Assembly (NCBI GenBank): GCA_013376985.1
Contig: JACABB010000004.1
Location: forward strand, 5,658 to 69,657
DNA from: Bacteroidales bacterium
GTDB lineage: Bacteria > Bacteroidota > Bacteroidia > Bacteroidales > Tenuifilaceae
Direction: 5' to 3'
DNA length: 64,000 nucleotides
Both the position numbers and the translations under genes were made by a program. Shown piece after piece: positions 8,884 to 19,302 of the stretch (the stretch's first letter is position 1; each line of letters starts with the position of its first letter). The notes beneath the pieces are model-generated. The model saw only the letters and a program-made list of their open reading frames with translations, did no database searches and was not told the origin of the DNA.

Positions 8884-8891
8884 CAAATATA
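8884..8891 (-). promoter_or_regulatory. Bacteroidota -7 promoter box for siaB-siaC
   Basis: TATATTTG on the minus strand matches TAnnTTTG and lies about 55 bases before the chosen siaB start. No convincing -33 TTTG was picked out. Confidence 0.45.
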
Positions 8892-8989
8892 TGAAAAAAT
8901 AGTTTTAAAAACTCATATTAATAGCCTAGTTTTTGTAAAATATAATTAAAAAATTACAATTTCTTTCAAATATGTAAAAATACGAAATA

Positions 8990-10153
8990 TTAAACTTTTG
9001 TTTTTTTAGGTTTTACCTTTGGAGAACCCTGAAACATTGAATATCGTTGATACTTACATTCAAGGGTTCCATTTGTTAATGTCATTGTTTTTGATGGTCT
9101 TAATCCAAAATTTTTAAGAGCATCAATATTACTACTTATAAGCCATGCATCATACCCATTAAAGCGTTGCTTAAAACAATCACCAAGTTGCTTATAAAAT
9201 GTCTCTATTTGATCTCTTTTTAGCCGCTCTCCGTAAGGTGGATTGGTTATAACAATTCCTTTACTTTGTGGTGGGTCAAAATCAAAAATCGATTGAACTT
9301 TAATATCAATTTTTCTCTGAAGTCCTGCATTACGAATATTTTCAGTGGATATTTCGATGGCTCTTTTTGAGATATCACCGCCTATGATTGAATGTTTAAA
9401 TTCACATTCCATACTGTCATCGTTATACACCTGCTGAAGCAAAGATTCATCAAAATCAAACCAATTTTCGAATCCAAAATTCTTCCTGAAAATACCTGGC
9501 GGTATACCATGTGCATAAAGACCTGCTTCAATTAGAAGAGTTCCTGAACCGCACATTGGATCTATGAAGTTGGAGTCCCTATTCCATCCCGAAAGCAGTA
9601 TCATTCCGGCAGCAAGCACTTCGTTAATTGGAGAAGCATCTTGAGTTGATCGATAACCTCTTCGATGTAATGACTCTCCCGAAGAATCTAATGAAATGGT
9701 ACATTCATCATCTACAATATGCACATGAATGCGTATTTGAGGGTTCTGAGGATCTACGAATGGTCTTTTGCCTAATTTTTCGCGAAAATGATCAGCAATT
9801 GCATCTTTAAGTTTCAATGCAACATACCTTGAATGGTTAAAAGTATCGGAATCAACAACACTATCTACAGCAAACTTATGAGAAACTTCCATAATACTAG
9901 TCCAGTCAAATTTCTTTGCTTGACCATAGAGTTCATCCTCTGTTCTTGCTTTAAAAGTGTATATTGGTTTTAAAATCCGTAAAGCAGTACGCAGCTGAAT
10001 ATTAGCTTTATACATTAATTCTTTATCGCCTTTAAAAGTCACTGTCTTTCGGGTTGCAGTAACATCTTCCGCACCCAAAGCGTTCAGCTCATCAGCTAAT
10101 ACTCCTTCTAACCCTTGCAGGGTTTTGGCTATCATTTCAAACTTGTCAGCCAT
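8990..10153 (-). CDS. THUMP-domain rRNA (guanine-N2) methyltransferase, RlmL-like
   Basis: This is a SAM-dependent class I methyltransferase of the COG0116 family (N-terminal half of E. coli RlmL, which makes m2G2445 in 23S rRNA). An N-terminal ferredoxin-like/THUMP region (about 1-160) starts with FEMIAKTLQGLEGVLADEL. The catalytic part has the SAM loop DPMCGSGTLLIEAG near 200 and the NPPYGERL motif near 305. At 387 residues it lacks the C-terminal RlmK-type domain of the fused enterobacterial protein, as is usual outside gammaproteobacteria. The Lys-rich tail (KPKKTKV) may contact RNA. It is followed on the same strand by siaB-siaC and preceded by the DEAD-box helicase gene. Confidence 0.88.
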   Translation of the reverse strand: MADKFEMIAKTLQGLEGVLADELNALGAEDVTATRKTVTFKGDKELMYKANIQLRTALRILKPIYTFKARTEDELYGQAKKFDWTSIMEVSHKFAVDSVVDSDTFNHSRYVALKLKDAIADHFREKLGKRPFVDPQNPQIRIHVHIVDDECTISLDSSGESLHRRGYRSTQDASPINEVLAAGMILLSGWNRDSNFIDPMCGSGTLLIEAGLYAHGIPPGIFRKNFGFENWFDFDESLLQQVYNDDSMECEFKHSIIGGDISKRAIEISTENIRNAGLQRKIDIKVQSIFDFDPPQSKGIVITNPPYGERLKRDQIETFYKQLGDCFKQRFNGYDAWLISSNIDALKNFGLRPSKTMTLTNGTLECKYQRYSMFQGSPKVKPKKTKV

Positions 10154-10210
10154 TTTGAATTTCTCTTAAAATGTAAATGTTTTATATAATCTGTTTTCCT
10201 TGTTGTACAA

Positions 10211-11785
10211 TTATTTAGGCTTTGCCTTTGTTATAAGTGGTTTTCCCCCCGATTTCCGGCTCGAAAATGCACTTAATATCAACTCAGCATCGGTAAAAGG
10301 TACTGTAATGAACGAAAAATCATCGTGAACGCTAATATCGTCTATTTTATTATCGGGAATTTTAACCTCTTTTCTAATAAAATCTGAGATTTTCCGTGGT
10401 GTCATTCCATCCTTACGACCTAAAGCCACAAATAATCTGGAAGTACCAGTAGAATCAACTCTAATCGTTCTAACTTCAGAATAGTTCTTAACATCTAATT
10501 GCGATTTGAAAGCAAGTCGAAGAAGAGCTGCAAGGGCAACCTCTGGGCCATTGGTTTCGAGTAAATCCTCAGCCATTCCAAGGTATTCGTTGTAGGATGC
10601 TTTCTTAATAATTTCTGCAATTTCGATTTTAATTCTTTCTCGCTTAACAGCAACAATATCTTCTGCTGCAGGTAGTATCTCCTTGCGGATTTTGGATTTG
10701 GTAATCTTCTCAACGAATATAAGTTTTCTGGCCTCCTCCCTTGTAACAAAGGTAATGGCAGTTCCCTGCTTACCGGCTCTTCCTGTACGACCAATTCGGT
10801 GAATATATGATTCTGCATCCTGAGGAAGGCTCATGTTAATTACGTGAGTTAAATCAACGATATCAATACCTCTTGCGGCGACATCAGTTGCAATCAGAAT
10901 ATTAACATGTTTATTTCTAAATTTCAACAATGTTTTTTCGCGCTGAGCTTGAGAAATATCTCCATGTAATCCTTCAACAGAATAGCCACGCTCAAGAAGT
11001 TTTGATGTTGTAGTATCAACAGCTACTCTGGTTCTACAAAATACAAGCCCATAAAACTCTGGCTCAATATCAATAATACGTGTTAATGCTTCAAATTTAT
11101 CGGAATCACGAACCTCAAAATAGATCTGATCGGTTAAGTTTGTGGTTGGTTGTGAACGATCAACCTCAATTTTTTTGGTATTAACCATGTATTTTTTCGC
11201 CAACTTAGCTATACGATCGGGCATTGTAGCCGAAAAAAGTAAGGTTCGTTTCTCCTTAGGAGTACTTTTAAGTATCTCTTCAATATCATCGATAAAACCC
11301 ATATTTAACATCTCATCGGCTTCATCAAGAACAAACCATGAAATCTGATCGATTCGTAAATCGCCTCGATTAATTAAGTCTTGAACTCGTCCAGGAGTAC
11401 CAACAACAAGATCAACTCCTCTTCTAAGCCTTCGCTGTTGTTCCGATATTGATTGGCCTCCGTACACGGTTGAAATTGAAATCCGATTTGATGCCAATGA
11501 GCTGATTTCGTCAGAAACCTGCAATGCAAGTTCACGTGTTGGAACTAAAACAATTGCACTCACAATTCCACTACCCGTTTGAATCCTCTCAATCATAGGT
11601 AGTCCAAATGCCGCTGTTTTCCCTGTTCCCGTTTGCGCCTGAGCAATAATATCACAATCCTCGGTTAAAAGAACTGGGATTGTCATCCGTTGGATGGGTG
11701 AGGGTTGCTCAAAACCTTTTTTTTCGATAGCAGCCAATGATAGGTCAGAAAGACCAAGCTGCTTAAACTCTGAAAGATGCTCCAT
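10211..11785 (-). CDS. DEAD-box RNA helicase with DbpA-type RNA-binding tail (DeaD/CsdA-like)
   Basis: An ATP-dependent RNA helicase for ribosome assembly or cold-shock RNA remodelling. All motifs are present: Q motif (FEQPSPIQ), motif I AQTGTGKTA near 48, PTRELALQ, motif II VLDEADEM near 155, SATMP near 186, and HRIGRTGRAG near 330. The C-terminal ~80 residues (about 440-515, TSRLFVALGRKDGM onward) match the DbpA/CsdA RNA-binding domain. The frame opens with a TTG at 11809, but I prefer the ATG at 11785 (524 residues), which gives the usual short N-terminus. A GACCCAA/TTGGGTC hairpin lies just upstream. Confidence 0.9.
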   Translation of the reverse strand: MEHLSEFKQLGLSDLSLAAIEKKGFEQPSPIQRMTIPVLLTEDCDIIAQAQTGTGKTAAFGLPMIERIQTGSGIVSAIVLVPTRELALQVSDEISSLASNRISISTVYGGQSISEQQRRLRRGVDLVVGTPGRVQDLINRGDLRIDQISWFVLDEADEMLNMGFIDDIEEILKSTPKEKRTLLFSATMPDRIAKLAKKYMVNTKKIEVDRSQPTTNLTDQIYFEVRDSDKFEALTRIIDIEPEFYGLVFCRTRVAVDTTTSKLLERGYSVEGLHGDISQAQREKTLLKFRNKHVNILIATDVAARGIDIVDLTHVINMSLPQDAESYIHRIGRTGRAGKQGTAITFVTREEARKLIFVEKITKSKIRKEILPAAEDIVAVKRERIKIEIAEIIKKASYNEYLGMAEDLLETNGPEVALAALLRLAFKSQLDVKNYSEVRTIRVDSTGTSRLFVALGRKDGMTPRKISDFIRKEVKIPDNKIDDISVHDDFSFITVPFTDAELILSAFSSRKSGGKPLITKAKPK

Positions 11786-11802
11786 TAATAATAGGTATAT
11801 AT

Positions 11803-11820
11803 GACCCAATTTTTTGGGTC
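11803..11820. other. Small hairpin upstream of the helicase gene
   Basis: GACCCAA and TTGGGTC form a 7-bp stem with a four-base loop between the S41 protease stop and the helicase ATG. There is no T-run after it on the minus strand, so it is not a convincing terminator; it could structure the helicase leader RNA. Confidence 0.4.
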
Positions 11821-11851
11821 GATAATTAATTTAAAAAAACCTAATAAGCTA

Positions 11852-13447
11852 TTATTCTTTTACTAGGTACTTATAGTTATCCCAACTATTTAGTATTTCA
11901 ATTGCTTTTAGAAAAGCATTATTATCCTGATTTACAATTTCAAAATATTGGCTATTTGTAAAAATTGCTTGGGAAATGAGACCCTTAAGCTGCCTTTTTA
12001 TTTCGATTTTTGATATTGCCAAACCTTTTTCGTCACGTTTAATCTTTTGGGTTTCAGCTAAGGCAACCAATTCATCCACCATTTCATCGGTAACAATAAA
12101 TCGTTTATTGAATTTATCAAATTTTGGGTAATCTTTCACCAACTGAACTCTATGAGAATCAACCCATTTAAGGTAATACTGATTTATTATACCAGCTCTC
12201 ACAAGCTTACCATAGTAATTTGAATAAGAACTTGTATCAAGAGGTATAAATATGTCCGGCATAATTCCACCACCCCCGTAAACAGTTCTACCTTTATTCA
12301 GCGTTTTATATTTAAGGTTTTCTGGGAGTTTAATGCTATCAGAAGTAAACATTTCACCATTTTTATAACGATCGTTTAAATCAGAGTAATATTTTTCAAT
12401 ACTTTCGTTATTGTAAGGTCGTTGAATTACTCTTCCTGTTGGTGTATGGTAACGAGCAATTGTTAGTCTAACCATTGAGCCATCGGGTAATGGCATTTGA
12501 TTCTGAACTAACCCTTTACCAAATGATCTTCTACCAATAATTATCCCTCTATCCCAATCCTGAATTGCACCAGATAGTATCTCGCTAGCAGAGGCTGAAC
12601 CTTCATCTATCATTATTATCAATCGGGTTTGCTCAAGTTCACCTTTCTCAGTTGAAACAAAATCAGCACGAGGACTTGTCCTTCCTTCCGTGTAAACAAC
12701 TAATTTTCCTTTATCTAAAAATTGATCGGCTAGTTCAATTGCAGTATTTAACATTCCACCACCATTCCCTCTAAGATCAAGTATTAGATCTTTCATATTT
12801 TGCTTTTTGAGCTTTGCAATAGCATCGTTGAACTCCTGCTCTGTTGTAACAGCAAACCGACTAAGTTTGATATAACCAATTTTGCTATCTACCATGTATG
12901 ATGCATCGATGCTAAAGATTGGTATCTTATCACGTGTAACTGTAAAATCAAGTAAGTTATTTACATTTTTTCTTTTAACAAGAATATTAACTTTTGTCCC
13001 TTTCGCTCCGCGCAATAATTTAAATACATCTGAATTTTTCAGCCCAATTCCTGCAATATTTTTGCCATCGATAGTGACAAATCTATCTCCAGCAATAATT
13101 CCCACTCTTTCTGATGGTCCACCAACAATAGGGTTAACAACCATTAATGTATCGTTCATAATGTTGAATTCCACACCTACCCCATCGAAATTACCTTCAA
13201 GTGGCTCATTCATTGCTTGAACATCTTCTTTTGAAATGTAAACAGAGTGAGGGTCAAGTTTTTCAAGTGTGCTAGTAATTGCCTCATCGACCATTCGATT
13301 AGGGTTAACAGTATCTACATACTCATTGGATACGTACTGTAAAAATCTCACAAATTTGTAGGCGCTAAAATTTGATGATTGCTGTGCTTCTGCATTTAAT
13401 CCCCAAACCAGAGCAATTAGAGTTATGATAAAATGTCTACGAATCAT
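11852..13447 (-). CDS. S41 family C-terminal processing peptidase
   Basis: A periplasmic tail-specific protease of the CtpA/Prc family with 531 residues. A signal peptide (IITLIALVWGLNAEAQ) is followed by an N-terminal helical segment, a PDZ domain (about 85-170, GDRFVTIDGKNIAGI) and the S41 core. The catalytic Ser lies in GSASASE near 286 and the Lys in SFGKGLVQ near 311, so the Ser-Lys dyad is intact. The C-terminal helical extension (about 400-531) is usual in Bacteroidota homologues. It lies between guaA and the helicase on the same strand, 74 and 66 bases away. The substrate cannot be read from the sequence. Confidence 0.92.
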   Translation of the reverse strand: MIRRHFIITLIALVWGLNAEAQQSSNFSAYKFVRFLQYVSNEYVDTVNPNRMVDEAITSTLEKLDPHSVYISKEDVQAMNEPLEGNFDGVGVEFNIMNDTLMVVNPIVGGPSERVGIIAGDRFVTIDGKNIAGIGLKNSDVFKLLRGAKGTKVNILVKRKNVNNLLDFTVTRDKIPIFSIDASYMVDSKIGYIKLSRFAVTTEQEFNDAIAKLKKQNMKDLILDLRGNGGGMLNTAIELADQFLDKGKLVVYTEGRTSPRADFVSTEKGELEQTRLIIMIDEGSASASEILSGAIQDWDRGIIIGRRSFGKGLVQNQMPLPDGSMVRLTIARYHTPTGRVIQRPYNNESIEKYYSDLNDRYKNGEMFTSDSIKLPENLKYKTLNKGRTVYGGGGIMPDIFIPLDTSSYSNYYGKLVRAGIINQYYLKWVDSHRVQLVKDYPKFDKFNKRFIVTDEMVDELVALAETQKIKRDEKGLAISKIEIKRQLKGLISQAIFTNSQYFEIVNQDNNAFLKAIEILNSWDNYKYLVKE

Positions 13448-13521
13448 TTTAGATTTTTTTTATCTTTTAAAATATTAATAATTATCAATGATATAAACGA
13501 ATTATTAGGCTCATTGTTTAC

Positions 13522-15051
13522 CTACTCCCACTCAATGGTTGCTGGAGGTTTTGAACTAATATCGTATACAACCCTATTAATTCCCTTAACTTTGTTAATA
13601 ATTTCGTTAGAAATCTTTGCTAAAAAATCGTAGGGTAACGGGTACCAATCGGCAGTCATTCCATCTGTAGATGTCACAGCTCTAAGCGCAACAACAAACT
13701 CATAGGTACGTTCATCGCCCATAACGCCTACTGATTGAACAGGAAGTAGAATTGTTCCAGCCTGCCAAATTTTATCATACAAGCCAAATTCGCGTAAACC
13801 TTGAATATAAATATGATCTGCTTCTTGAAGCAATTTTACTTTTTCTGGATTTACTTCTCCTAAAACGCGAATCCCCAATCCTGGCCCAGGGAATGGGTGT
13901 CGATTAAGGATATTTGGAGGTAATCCCAACTCCTTGCCTACCCTTCGAACTTCATCTTTAAATAGCAATCGAAGCGGCTCAACAATTTTCAATTTCATTT
14001 TTTCTGGTAATCCACCGACATTATGATGCGATTTGATTGTGGCCGATGGCCCATTAACTGAAACTGATTCTATTACATCGGGATAAATTGTTCCTTGCCC
14101 AAGCCATTTAACATCTTTAATTTTATGTGCCTCTTGATCAAAAACTTCGATAAAATTCCTTCCAATACTTTTACGCTTCAACTCTGGTTCAGAAACGCCT
14201 TTTAGGTCATCATAGAATTGTTGACTTGCATCAACACCTATTACATTTAAGCCAAGAGTTTTATATGAGTCGAGTACTTGAGAAAATTCATTCTTTCTTA
14301 ATAGTCCATTATCTACAAAAATACAGGTGAGATTTTTTCCAATTGCTTTGTGCAGTAGCAAAGATGCAACAGAAGAGTCGACCCCGCCAGATAAACCAAG
14401 AACAACTTTGTCGTTCCCCAACTGTTGCTTAAGCTGGCCAACTGTTTCTTCAACGAATGAAGCAGGAGTCCATGTCTGAGAGCATCCACAGATATTTACT
14501 ACAAAGTTCTTAAGTATGCCCATCCCTTCTGACGTATGATAAACTTCGGGATGGAACTGAATACCAAATGTTGTTTCTCCTGAAACTTCAAAAGCTCCTA
14601 CTTTTACATCATCCGTACTTGCCGTGATTCTGAAATTTGAAGGGATAGCTGTTATTGTATCGCCATGGGACATCCAAACTTGCGAAGTATCTGAAATATC
14701 TGAAAATAAATTACAAGATTTGTCAACAATTTTCAAAGTTGCCCTACCATACTCTCGAGTTTTCGAAGGTTGAACATCTCCCCCATTGGTAATCGAAAGT
14801 AACTGCGCTCCATAGCATACACCTAAGAGAGGATATCTTCCTTTAATTTCGCTTAAATCAGGTTTAGGAGCATTCGTATCGCGAACGGAAAAAGGACTAC
14901 CGGATAATATAACACCTTTGGTACTAGAATCTAAAGAGGGATAATGGTTAAACGGGTATATTTCGCAATAAACATTTAACTCTCGAATTCTTCGTGCTAT
15001 AAGCTGGGTATACTGTGAACCAAAATCTAAAATAAGAATCCTTTGATGCAT
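13522..15051 (-). CDS. guaA: GMP synthase (glutamine-hydrolysing)
   Basis: It converts XMP to GMP using ATP and glutamine, the last step of de novo guanylate synthesis. The class I glutamine amidotransferase domain has its Cys in GVCYGAQ (about residue 79) and His-x-Glu in FHPEVYH. The ATP-pyrophosphatase domain has the P-loop GLSGGVDSS, and the C-terminal dimerisation domain ends in the standard PPATIEWE. I chose the ATG at 15051 ([13 protein letters not shown], 509 residues). The longer reading from 15084 would begin inside the promoter, whose -7 box is at 15073-15080. All catalytic residues are present. Confidence 0.97.
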   Translation of the reverse strand: MHQRILILDFGSQYTQLIARRIRELNVYCEIYPFNHYPSLDSSTKGVILSGSPFSVRDTNAPKPDLSEIKGRYPLLGVCYGAQLLSITNGGDVQPSKTREYGRATLKIVDKSCNLFSDISDTSQVWMSHGDTITAIPSNFRITASTDDVKVGAFEVSGETTFGIQFHPEVYHTSEGMGILKNFVVNICGCSQTWTPASFVEETVGQLKQQLGNDKVVLGLSGGVDSSVASLLLHKAIGKNLTCIFVDNGLLRKNEFSQVLDSYKTLGLNVIGVDASQQFYDDLKGVSEPELKRKSIGRNFIEVFDQEAHKIKDVKWLGQGTIYPDVIESVSVNGPSATIKSHHNVGGLPEKMKLKIVEPLRLLFKDEVRRVGKELGLPPNILNRHPFPGPGLGIRVLGEVNPEKVKLLQEADHIYIQGLREFGLYDKIWQAGTILLPVQSVGVMGDERTYEFVVALRAVTSTDGMTADWYPLPYDFLAKISNEIINKVKGINRVVYDISSKPPATIEWE

Positions 15052-15072
15052 TGAATAAAACATTTGTAATTG

Positions 15073-15080
15073 CAAAGGTA
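15073..15080 (-). promoter_or_regulatory. Bacteroidota -7 promoter box for guaA
   Basis: TACCTTTG on the minus strand matches TAnnTTTG. Transcription would start a few bases downstream, leaving a leader of roughly 15 bases before the ATG at 15051 and ruling out the upstream in-frame start at 15084. Confidence 0.6.
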
Positions 15081-15084
15081 GCAA

Positions 15085-15392
15085 ATAAATTGGTTGAATA
15101 CATTTTTATTGATGATTGAAGCATGTTTTTCACATGAGTTAATGCCACCCTATTTAGGTAAATAGCTAAGATTTTATTTTTGTTCAAATAGATTATCTAT
15201 TTTATCCAACAATTTATTAGTAGATTATTAGAAAAAAACTATATTTACAAGAAATTTAGAATTAGTCTGCTTGTTATTATACTAAATTGTTATTTTTATG
15301 TCTTAAGAATTTAATATACTGTTCTTACAATGTATTCTCATTTCACAAACCCTAATAATCAATCCTTTTATTAAATTAAAATCTATTTTTCT
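15085..15392. other. Divergent intergenic region guaA / TonB receptor
   Basis: This is an AT-rich spacer of about 308 bases between divergent genes. Apart from the guaA promoter at its left end I see no gene, repeat or clear -7 box for the TonB receptor. Confidence 0.5.
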
Positions 15393-18300
15393 ATGAAAAA
15401 AAGGTCTTTTTTGTTTTTAGCAATGTTTATGCTCTTTAGTATGACATTGTTTTCTCAAGGCGTAACAACCTCTTCCCTGTCGGGTAGGGTTGTTGACGAC
15501 AAAGGTCAGGGAGTACTATTAGCTACCGTGCTTGCAGTTCACCAACCAACCGGAACTCAATATGGAACATTTACCTCTGAAAACGGGCAATTTAATATCC
15601 GTAATATGAAGGTGGGCGGTCCATATAAAGTTACAGTAACATTTGTTGGATATGAAAACGCAACAGTAGAAGATATTGATTTACAGTTGAACAATACAAC
15701 TTTTGTTGAACTAGTAATGAAAAGTGCAAACGTTCAACTGGGTGAAGTTGTGGTTAAAGCAGGGAAGGAATTCCGTCGCGAACAAACAGGTGCAATGACC
15801 AATTTAGTTGGTAAACAAATGACCTCATTACCAACCATAACAAGAAGTCAACAAGATTTAACAAGACTTACCCCACAAAGTGATGGAAATAGTTTTGGAG
15901 GTAGAAATGTTCTTTATAATAACTTTTCGTTAGATGGTTCTATTTTTAATAACTCATTCGGTCTAGACTACGCTACTCCAGGTGGACAATCAGATGCTCA
16001 ACCAGTTTCATTGGATGCTATTGATCAGGTTCAGGTATCACTTGCTCCTTTCGATGTGAGAGAAGGAGGTTTTACCGGGGCAGGAATAAATGCAGTTACC
16101 AAGTCGGGAACAAATCAATTTAAAGCAACTCTTTATAATTTCTTCAGGAATGAAAATATGATTGGAGATAAAGTTAGTGGTGTTGATGCACCAAACTTAA
16201 ACTTTATGACCAATCAAATGGGTATAAGCGTTGGTGGACCTATCATCAAAGACAAATTGTTCTTTTTCGTTAATTTTGAAAATGAACGTGCGGATCAATT
16301 AGCTCATGGATTTGTTGCTAATACTGGTTCAAATACAGGTGCCAATGTTACAAGTGTTTTGGCTACTGATATTCAAGCAGTTCATGATCATCTATTAAAT
16401 GAATGGGGTTACGAAGCAGGTAAATACCAAGGTTATAATCATCAGAAATTAAACAATAAACTTTTAGTTAAATTGAATTATAACATCGCTAAAAACCACA
16501 ACTTGGTAGTACGTTACAATATGCTTGATGCATGGAAAGATATTCTACCTCATCCAGAAGCAGTTGGTGGACGTGGAGCTACAAGTTTCCGTTTACCATT
16601 CGAAAATTCATCTTACACTATTTACAATAAGATACACTCATTCGTTGGTGAGTTAAACTCGATCTTTTCTTCAAAACTATCAAATAAACTATTAGTCGGT
16701 TATACAATGTTCAATGATAGTAGGACACCTAAATCTGTTCCATTCCCAGTAATTGATATTTTAGATGCCAATAAGAACATTGCAATTACTGCTGGTTCGG
16801 AAATGTTCTCAACCCACAATTTGCTAAAACAAAATGTTTTACAGTTTACTGATAACTTAACCTACTTTGCCAATAAACACACTTTTACAGGAGGTGTTAA
16901 CTTTGAAAAGTTCTATTTTGAGAATTCATTCAACCTTTTTTACTATCCTTGGCATACTTACAATAGCGTAGCTGACTTTTTAGCAACTACAAAAGCGGGT
17001 GGTGTTGATTATAATGCAGAAGTAGCAGCTGCAAACCTTAAACCTTTTGCATTGCCAATAATTGATGTTGCTCAATTAGGCGTTTATGCACAAGACGAGT
17101 GGCAAGTGAACAACAAACTCAAAATGACCTTTGGGTTACGCGTTGATGTACCTATTTACCTAAAAGATCTTGCTGTAACAGCTGCATCACAGGAAGCTGC
17201 AAATTTTAATGGCTGGGTTGATAAAGATGGTAATTCAGTAAAATTGAATCCTGCAGAATGGCCAAAATCAAAACTAATGTGGTCACCAAGAGTTGGTTTC
17301 AACTATGATGTAAAAGGCGATAATTCTATCATGCTTCGCGGTGGTACAGGTATATTCACAGGTCGTATTCCTTTTGTTTGGTTAGGCAACCAAGCTTCAA
17401 ATCCAGGTATGTTTCCTGGGTATACTTTCCAGATTAATTCAACAGCTAAAGATTTCAAATTTCCACAAGTTTGGAAATCTGACCTAGCGGTTGATTGGAA
17501 ATTTGGTACTGGTTGGTTAGCGTCAGTTGAAGGTATTTTGGGTAAAGATATCAACGCCATTGTACACCGTAACTACAATATGAAGACCCCATCACAAACA
17601 TTGACTGGTGTAGATAACAGACAGATTTTCGCTGGTTTCAATGAAACAAATATCTACTCTTCCTCTGCTGGTTCTGTTGGATTTCTTGATGCTGGTTACA
17701 TCGTACTCGATAATGTGAAAGAAGGATACCAGTACAGCATTACCGAGAAACTTGCAAAAAGATGGAATTTTGGTTTAAGAGGTGATATTGCTTACACATA
17801 CCAAGAATCAAAAGATTATACTTCTATTCCTGCTGAAATTGCAGCAGATGCTTTCCAACGTAACCCAGTAGTTGGTAATCCAAATACACCAGAACTATCA
17901 TGGTCAAGATATGGTTTGAAACATCGTATTATCTCCAGCTGGTTATATTCAGTTAATTATAAATCGATGGCCTCAACCTTTGGGTTGTTCTTTGAAATGG
18001 GACAAGGTAATCGTTACTCATACACCTATGCTGGTGACCTAAATCGCGACGGAATCTCAAATAACGATTTGCTTTATGTCCCAGCTAATCAATCCGACAT
18101 TAAATTCGGAACTGTTGTAGGTGGTGTAGGTGTTCCCGCTGCAGATGCTGCGGCACAATGGGCTGCTCTAAATGCTTTTATTGATCAAGATCCGTACTTA
18201 AAACATCGCCGTGGTAAATACGCTGAGAGGAATGGTGCTTCATTACCATGGTATTCACAAGTGGACTTCCGGTTTATGCAAGACTTTAATATCAATGTAA

Positions 18301-18539
18301 AAGGAAGGAAAAATACCCTTCAATTATCAATTGATATTATGAACATGGGCAATATGATAAATTCAAATTGGGGCGTTCGTCAATTATCTAATACAACCAC
18401 TCCAATTACAGTTAATGGTATCGACAATAGTAATGTTCCTTACTTCCAATTTAATCCAAATCTTAAGAAATCTTATGTTGATGATTTCTCGACACGTTCC
18501 AAATGGCAAATTCAATTTGGAATTCGCTATATCCTATAA
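15393..18539 (+). CDS. TonB-dependent receptor, Oar-like, with carboxypeptidase-regulatory domain
   Basis: A 1048-residue outer-membrane transporter. A signal peptide (FLFLAMFMLFSMTLFSQ) is followed by a CarboxypepD_reg beta-sandwich (about 25-110, SGRVVDDKGQGVLLATV), a plug domain (about 120-240, with VSLAPFDVREGGFTGAGIN) and a 22-strand-type barrel ending in FGIRYIL. The Oar-type features are the long extracellular loops and the motif TKSGTNQFKATLYNFFRNE. No SusD-like partner gene is adjacent, so it is not a polysaccharide-utilisation SusC/D pair. It is a single-gene unit closed by a strong terminator. The substrate (peptide, siderophore or other) is not deducible. Confidence 0.92.
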   Translation: MKKRSFLFLAMFMLFSMTLFSQGVTTSSLSGRVVDDKGQGVLLATVLAVHQPTGTQYGTFTSENGQFNIRNMKVGGPYKVTVTFVGYENATVEDIDLQLNNTTFVELVMKSANVQLGEVVVKAGKEFRREQTGAMTNLVGKQMTSLPTITRSQQDLTRLTPQSDGNSFGGRNVLYNNFSLDGSIFNNSFGLDYATPGGQSDAQPVSLDAIDQVQVSLAPFDVREGGFTGAGINAVTKSGTNQFKATLYNFFRNENMIGDKVSGVDAPNLNFMTNQMGISVGGPIIKDKLFFFVNFENERADQLAHGFVANTGSNTGANVTSVLATDIQAVHDHLLNEWGYEAGKYQGYNHQKLNNKLLVKLNYNIAKNHNLVVRYNMLDAWKDILPHPEAVGGRGATSFRLPFENSSYTIYNKIHSFVGELNSIFSSKLSNKLLVGYTMFNDSRTPKSVPFPVIDILDANKNIAITAGSEMFSTHNLLKQNVLQFTDNLTYFANKHTFTGGVNFEKFYFENSFNLFYYPWHTYNSVADFLATTKAGGVDYNAEVAAANLKPFALPIIDVAQLGVYAQDEWQVNNKLKMTFGLRVDVPIYLKDLAVTAASQEAANFNGWVDKDGNSVKLNPAEWPKSKLMWSPRVGFNYDVKGDNSIMLRGGTGIFTGRIPFVWLGNQASNPGMFPGYTFQINSTAKDFKFPQVWKSDLAVDWKFGTGWLASVEGILGKDINAIVHRNYNMKTPSQTLTGVDNRQIFAGFNETNIYSSSAGSVGFLDAGYIVLDNVKEGYQYSITEKLAKRWNFGLRGDIAYTYQESKDYTSIPAEIAADAFQRNPVVGNPNTPELSWSRYGLKHRIISSWLYSVNYKSMASTFGLFFEMGQGNRYSYTYAGDLNRDGISNNDLLYVPANQSDIKFGTVVGGVGVPAADAAAQWAALNAFIDQDPYLKHRRGKYAERNGASLPWYSQVDFRFMQDFNINVKGRKNTLQLSIDIMNMGNMINSNWGVRQLSNTTTPITVNGIDNSNVPYFQFNPNLKKSYVDDFSTRSKWQIQFGIRYIL

Positions 18540-18562
18540 TCAATTAAAAAAACTATAATTAA

Positions 18563-18597
18563 GAAAGGTCGTTCACCAAGTGAATGACCTTTTTTTA
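18563..18597 (+). terminator. Intrinsic terminator after the TonB receptor
   Basis: AAAGGTCGTTCAC and GTGAATGACCTTT form a stem with a CAA loop, followed by a run of T. Confidence 0.9.
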
Positions 18598-18842
18598 TGA
18601 GAAATAGTTTGAAAAAAGAAATAATAGTCATGAAAAATCCTACAGTAACAACCATAAAAGTGGGGTTCAAAACAATAAGAATCTCTTAAAAATAAATGAA
18701 GGTTTAATCAAAACGAGATAAGCAACACATTATTAAAAGATCAGACTCCATTTCTTATCAAAAACAGCTGAAGTTTTACAGCAAATTATTATATCATAGA
18801 TCGGTTTCCTTTACACTGGGTTATTGAAGGCAAAAATTCAAT

Positions 18843-18878
18843 AAAAAACCGCTCACATGCAATAAAGCACATGAGCGG
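18843..18878 (-). terminator. Intrinsic terminator after the STAS gene
   Basis: Read on the minus strand, CCGCTCATGTGC pairs with GCATGTGAGCGG and is followed by TTTTTT, 27 bases beyond the STAS stop codon. The roughly 240 bases between this and the previous terminator hold no feature I can support. Confidence 0.85.
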
Positions 18879-18904
18879 ATTAAAGTAGACATACTACCGA
18901 AAAT

Positions 18905-19267
18905 TTATTTCTGACGATCCTTTTCGGCTTTATTAATTATTTCTGTTGCTTCGGTTCTTGAATAAGCAATGTTAAGCACTGTATCGAGTTGGGAGATTGT
19001 TATTAACCTCTCAACAGCATCAGTAAGACCCATAAGCACAAAAGTTCCATTTGCATTCTTGCACAAACGATTTGCCACAAGAATTGCGCTTAAACCTGAT
19101 GAATCGCAGTAGCGGCAGCTGTTTAGATCCAGCACGATGTTACGTTCGCCGTTACCTGAAATCAGTACTAACTCTGACTTAAGGCTGGGAGCAATATTCG
19201 TATCGAGCTTTTCTTCTAACACTTCTACCAAAGTGCAGTATTCCAGCTTGTCAATTTTGAATTCCAT
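18905..19267 (-). CDS. STAS-domain anti-sigma factor antagonist-like protein
   Basis: The 120-residue protein is a single STAS domain of the SpoIIAA/RsbV type. The phosphorylation-loop motif CDSSGLSAIL (about 59-68) carries the conserved Asp-Ser that partner-switching kinases modify. The order of strands and helices (VVLDLNSCRYCDSSG, then FVLMGLTDAVERL) fits the family. In Bacteroidota such proteins may act in partner switches not linked to a sigma factor. It follows rpsA on the same strand with a 35-base gap and is closed by its own terminator, so co-transcription with ribosomal protein S1 is likely. No kinase or phosphatase partner is adjacent. Confidence 0.88.
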   Translation of the reverse strand: MEFKIDKLEYCTLVEVLEEKLDTNIAPSLKSELVLISGNGERNIVLDLNSCRYCDSSGLSAILVANRLCKNANGTFVLMGLTDAVERLITISQLDTVLNIAYSRTEATEIINKAEKDRQK

Positions 19268-19302
19268 CGCTATCGGGATTAAATTGGTTCAAACTTAATG
19301 TA

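Noticed and set aside
15084..15084. Upstream guaA start (11 extra residues)
   Set aside because: The extra codons overlap the -7 promoter box and precede the conserved N-terminus; the ATG at 15051 fits.
15393..18539. SusC of a polysaccharide-utilisation locus
   Set aside because: No SusD-like gene, glycoside hydrolase or sensor is adjacent, and the barrel resembles Oar-type receptors.
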